From Olsenella sp. (GTDB lineage: Bacteria > Actinomycetota > Coriobacteriia > Coriobacteriales > Atopobiaceae), in assembly GCA_015062715.1 (NCBI GenBank), contig SUUD01000078.1:1-8216 (forward strand): a stretch of DNA of 8,216 nt, read 5' to 3'. The notes beneath the pieces are model-generated. The model worked only from the letters and a program-made list of their open reading frames with translations, made no database searches and had not been told where the DNA came from. The position numbers and the translations under genes were made by a program. This document shows positions 5,570 to 8,216 of this stretch, piece by piece; within the stretch, counting starts at the first letter, position 1; each line of letters starts with the position of its first letter.

Positions 5570-6376
5570 TTACGCGGGCTGGCCGTAGTAGCCGCGCTCC
5601 TCGGCCTCGTCGGCGATCTGCTCGGGCGTGAGGTGCGCGATGGGCAGGCCCGTGGCAAGCGCCGCCAGGTAGGCCTGGCACGACTCCTCCAGGTAGATGG
5701 CCGCGGTGAGTGCCTGGTCGATGTCCTTGCCCACGGCGATGACCCCGTGGTGCTTGAGGATGACGGCTAGCGCGTCGCCGATGTGCTCGACCGTGAGGAT
5801 TCCCATGCCCTCGTCGGAGCTGCGGGTGAAGGGCGCCACGTGCACCGCGGCGTGCAGCTCGTCGATGACGGTGGTGAAGTCGGCCGGCAGCTCGTCGACC
5901 ACCAGGCCCAGCGCGGTGGCGTAGGGCTGATGGGTGTGGATGACAACGTTGACCTCGGGCATGTGGCGGAAGATGTAGAGCACGGCGGTCATGTCGGACG
6001 TGGGCCGGCGCTTGCCATCGAGCGTGTTGCCCAGCTCGTCGACCAGCACCACGTCGGCGGGGACCATGGTGTCGTAGCTCATGGCCGTGGGCGTGACCAG
6101 GAAGGCGTCCCTGCCGTCTGGCGCCGCGCCAGGCACGCGCATGCTCACGTTGCCTCCGTTGCCCTTGATGAGGGCGTTGTCACGCATGCCAAAGGCGCAG
6201 TCGATGAGGGACTGGCGCTCGGCCTTGTAGGGTACCGCCTTGTGCTTGGCCTTCTCGGCCGCGTCCTTTGCCTTGGCCAGGCGCTTGCCGGCCTCCTCCT
6301 TGGCGGCCTGCTTGGCCTTCTTGGCTGCCTCCGCTGCCGCGGCCTTCTTCGACTTCGCGTCGTCCTTCTTGCTCAC
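5570..6376 (-). CDS. L-ribulose-5-phosphate 4-epimerase-like class II aldolase
   Basis: A 268-residue class II aldolase/adducin protein, a metal-dependent fold acting on sugar phosphates. The core (about 50-268) has GNGGNVS (72-78, the phosphate-binding loop region), RPTSD with D128, the metal ligands H147 and H149 in IHTHQPYA, and H210 in HHG. Asp at 128 is the epimerase state; fuculose-phosphate aldolases have Glu there. The C-terminal YYGQ also matches AraD/UlaF. The acid/base Asp of AraD after the THAD motif is not matched; H175 seems to align there. The start is GTG in a GTGA overlap with the preceding stop, implying coupled translation. Residues 1-47 are Lys/Ala-rich (15 Lys, 17 Ala), highly charged, probably helical, and absent from ordinary family members; no other likely start precedes the core. 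An aldolase or another epimerase remains possible. Confidence 0.88.
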   Translation of the reverse strand: MSKKDDAKSKKAAAAEAAKKAKQAAKEEAGKRLAKAKDAAEKAKHKAVPYKAERQSLIDCAFGMRDNALIKGNGGNVSMRVPGAAPDGRDAFLVTPTAMSYDTMVPADVVLVDELGNTLDGKRRPTSDMTAVLYIFRHMPEVNVVIHTHQPYATALGLVVDELPADFTTVIDELHAAVHVAPFTRSSDEGMGILTVEHIGDALAVILKHHGVIAVGKDIDQALTAAIYLEESCQAYLAALATGLPIAHLTPEQIADEAEERGYYGQPA

Positions 6377-7041
6377 TGGCCGTCACGCTCCCTTCGGTAC
6401 GACTCGCCCAGCGCCACCAGGCGCTCGTAGGCCGCGACGGGGTCGTCCGCGCCAAAGACGGCACGGCCCATGACCACGGCGTCGGCGCCTGCCAGGACGA
6501 CGTCGCGCAGGTTGGTCTCGTTCACGCCACCGTCGACCCAGAGCTGCACGCCGGCCGGCAGGATCTGGCGGGCGCGCCGCACCTTGTCGAGCGTCATGGG
6601 CCGGAAGGGCAGGCCCTCGCGGTCGGCCTCGACGCTCACGAAGATGACGTAGTCGAGCTGGTCAGCATAATACCCCAGCACGTCGACCGGGGTGGACAGG
6701 TTTATCGCCAGGCCCCTTTTGGGGCAGCCGCCCACCTTGAGGGCACTGAGCCACTCACTGGGGTACGGCAGGGCCTCGACGTGGGCCGCAGCGGCCGGCA
6801 CGCCAATCTCCAGGATGGGCCGCACGTAGTCCATGGGGTTGAGAACCTCGAGGTGGACGTCAACCGGCACGGGCGTGTTGCGCACCACGGTCTCGACCGT
6901 GTCCATGCCAAAGGTGATCTCGTGCACGAAGTTGCCGTCGTCCACGTCCAGGTGGATGTGGGCGAGGCCTCGCGTGGCCTCGAGCGTGGCGCCCAGGTTG
7001 AGCTGGGAGCCTGCCGAGAGGGACGGGCTGAGCTCGAACAT
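6373..7041 (-). CDS. Divergent ribulose-phosphate 3-epimerase family protein
   Basis: A 222-residue TIM-barrel protein of the ribulose-phosphate 3-epimerase family, of normal length. The metal and acid/base set is present: S8 near the first strand, H30 and D32 in HIHLDVDDG, H63 in DVHLEV and D170 in VDGG. Several usually invariant positions differ. The Met of HxDxMDG is D34, the Met of DVHLM is E64, the VNPGFGGQ loop is replaced by SVEADREGLPF (136-146), and the phosphate-site Ser of GSAIF is R193 in GRAVF. This points to a substrate other than D-ribulose 5-phosphate, for example an L-ketopentose phosphate (inference). The ATG is preceded by AGGGGG, which overlaps the stop codon of the kinase gene 9 nt upstream; its own stop overlaps the next start. 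This is probably a dedicated pathway enzyme, not the housekeeping Rpe. Confidence 0.9.
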   Translation of the reverse strand: MFELSPSLSAGSQLNLGATLEATRGLAHIHLDVDDGNFVHEITFGMDTVETVVRNTPVPVDVHLEVLNPMDYVRPILEIGVPAAAAHVEALPYPSEWLSALKVGGCPKRGLAINLSTPVDVLGYYADQLDYVIFVSVEADREGLPFRPMTLDKVRRARQILPAGVQLWVDGGVNETNLRDVVLAGADAVVMGRAVFGADDPVAAYERLVALGESYRRERDGQ

Positions 7042-7050
7042 GGCCGCCCC

Positions 7051-8216
7051 CTAGCCAAGGACCTTGAGCGCCTCGAGCACGCGCTCGTAGCGGGCGAACT
7101 TCTCGCGATAGAGCCCCACGTACTCGGGGCGCGGCTCGACGACCTCGCCCACGCGGACCGAGCGCGCGATGGCGTCGTCGTAGTCGGCGTAGACGCCGGC
7201 GGCCACGCCCGCTGCCATGGCCGCGCCCTGGCAGCCCAGCTCGGTGTTGGCGAGGGTCTCCACGGGAACGCCCAGCACGTCGGCCATGATCTGGGTCCAC
7301 TCGTGGCTCTTGGCCACGCCGCCCGACAGGCGCACGCGACGGCCCGTGAGGTCCTCGCCCACCAGCTGGTGGACGTTCCACAGCGTCGAGAAGCACACGC
7401 CCTCGTAGACGGCCAGGACCATGTGGTCGCGCGTGGTGTAGCTGGAGAGGCCCACGAAGCAGGCATCGGCGCCGGAGGGATAGGACGCGCCGTAGAGGTA
7501 GGGCACGAAGACGACCGAGGAGTCGGCCGGGTCGAGCGCGCCCACGGCGGCGTTGCACGCGGCGTAGATCTCGCCGCGCGAGACACCCGGGTGATCGGCC
7601 GCCAGGAAGTTGTTGACGAACCAGTCGAAGTTGGAGGCGCTCGTGGGCCAGGACTCCTCGACGTTGAAGAAGCCCGGGCGATAGCCCAGCGTCACGGTGT
7701 TCTTGTTCTTGTCGTAGTCGGTGTTGGCGGTGGTGGCCAGGCGCTCGTTGATCGACCACGTGCCGGCGATGAGGCACAGGGTCTCGGTGTCGGCGACGCC
7801 GCTGGCAAACTCGTTGGCGTCGATGTCGAAGAAGCCACCCACCACGGGCGTGCCCTCGGCAAGGCCGGTGGCAGCCGCGGCCTCGGCCGTGACGGTGCCG
7901 CCGCACTCCACGCTCTCGAGGATGCGCGGCATCTTCTCGAAGCAGTCGGCGATGCCGGCCGCCTCGAAGATGGCGGGGTCGAAGGCGCGGGTGTGCAGGT
8001 TGCACAGGCAGGTCGAGCTGGCCTCGGTTATCTCGGTCGTGAACTCGCCGGTGAGCTTGAAGCGGATCCAGTCCTTGATGCCCAGGACCCAGCGGCTGGC
8101 GTCGAGCACCTCGGGCTTGTTGCGGCGGAACCAGGCGAGAAGCGCGATGGGCTGCGCGGCCCAGGTGGACTGGCAGGTCATGGGGTAGATCGCGCGCTCC
8201 ACGCCCGTCTCGGCAA
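7051..8216 (-). CDS. FGGY-family carbohydrate kinase, LyxK-like (partial)
   Basis: The C-terminal three-quarters of an FGGY sugar kinase, which phosphorylates a ketose with ATP. The reading frame stays open to the window edge; a GTG at 8200-8202 is in frame, but roughly 110 residues of the family are still missing, so it is not the true start. Visible features are the first FGGY signature region with GIKDWIRFKLTG (about 8082-8047), GGFFDIDANEF with the likely catalytic Asp (codon near 7825-7827), IAGTWSINE, and the second signature SGGVAKSHEW (about 7326-7297), then GCQGAAMAAG in the ATP-side domain. The patterns GTWS, PTSASNFDWF, FVPYLYG and YEGVCFS recall L-xylulose kinase LyxK, as remembered, more than XylB or AraB. 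It heads the visible operon with the two epimerase-like genes. The exact substrate is inferred. Confidence 0.9.
   Translation of the reverse strand, partial: AETGVERAIYPMTCQSTWAAQPIALLAWFRRNKPEVLDASRWVLGIKDWIRFKLTGEFTTEITEASSTCLCNLHTRAFDPAIFEAAGIADCFEKMPRILESVECGGTVTAEAAAATGLAEGTPVVGGFFDIDANEFASGVADTETLCLIAGTWSINERLATTANTDYDKNKNTVTLGYRPGFFNVEESWPTSASNFDWFVNNFLAADHPGVSRGEIYAACNAAVGALDPADSSVVFVPYLYGASYPSGADACFVGLSSYTTRDHMVLAVYEGVCFSTLWNVHQLVGEDLTGRRVRLSGGVAKSHEWTQIMADVLGVPVETLANTELGCQGAAMAAGVAAGVYADYDDAIARSVRVGEVVEPRPEYVGLYREKFARYERVLEALKVLG

Noticed and set aside
6310..6376. Microcompartment encapsulation peptide at the epimerase N-terminus
   Set aside because: Such peptides are amphipathic with hydrophobic faces; this tail is nearly all Lys, Ala and acidic residues, and no shell protein gene is in the window.
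3730..6430. Plus-strand frames opposite ligA and the epimerase gene (3730-5070, 5783-6430)
   Set aside because: Antisense shadows without recognisable motifs; the opposite strand encodes clear enzymes.
8200..8202. GTG as the true start of the FGGY kinase
   Set aside because: The frame stays open to the edge and the N-terminal part of the kinase fold is missing, so the gene must continue outside the window.

Overview
The window looks like chromosome from a high-G+C actinobacterium, most likely of the class Coriobacteriia (Olsenella/Collinsella/Atopobiaceae type). This rests on remembered protein style, dense GC-rich coding and the type of GGGACGGTTC and TGGGACA repeats. It is an impression, not a computed assignment. 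All seven supportable genes are on the minus strand, so transcription runs from high to low coordinates.

Right part (8216 to 5570): a tightly packed sugar-phosphate operon. A LyxK-like FGGY kinase (its N-terminus lies outside the window) is followed after 9 nt by a divergent ribulose-phosphate 3-epimerase-fold protein. That gene overlaps, by a GTGA junction, a class II aldolase/adducin protein with L-ribulose-5-phosphate 4-epimerase signatures and an unusual Lys/Ala-rich N-terminal tail. Kinase, 3-epimerase and 4-epimerase together would suit conversion of L-xylulose or a related ketose to D-xylulose 5-phosphate. The operon ends at a hairpin that pairs well only in minus-strand RNA.

Middle (5463 to 3292): ligA, the NAD+-dependent DNA ligase, complete, with a consensus beta-clamp-binding pentapeptide (QLSLF) at its extreme N-terminus.

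Left part (3291 to 1): an OmpR-family response regulator and a membrane histidine kinase 3 nt apart, then a VTC-domain polyphosphate polymerase. The regulator and the polymerase share a 15-bp element (13 of 15 identical, same orientation, 39-48 nt from the start codon) that occurs nowhere else I can see here. This is a candidate operator linking the two-component system to polyphosphate synthesis. The polymerase and its leader are bracketed by oppositely oriented 33-bp repeats (three units at 1-99, two at 916-981). Between it and the kinase lies a perfect 49-bp inverted repeat with a 4-nt loop (993-1094), a REPIN-like element.

No RNA gene, CRISPR array, transposase or integrase was found. No gene-free stretch exceeds 300 bases; the longest, 848-1106, holds the leader of the polymerase gene and the repeats.
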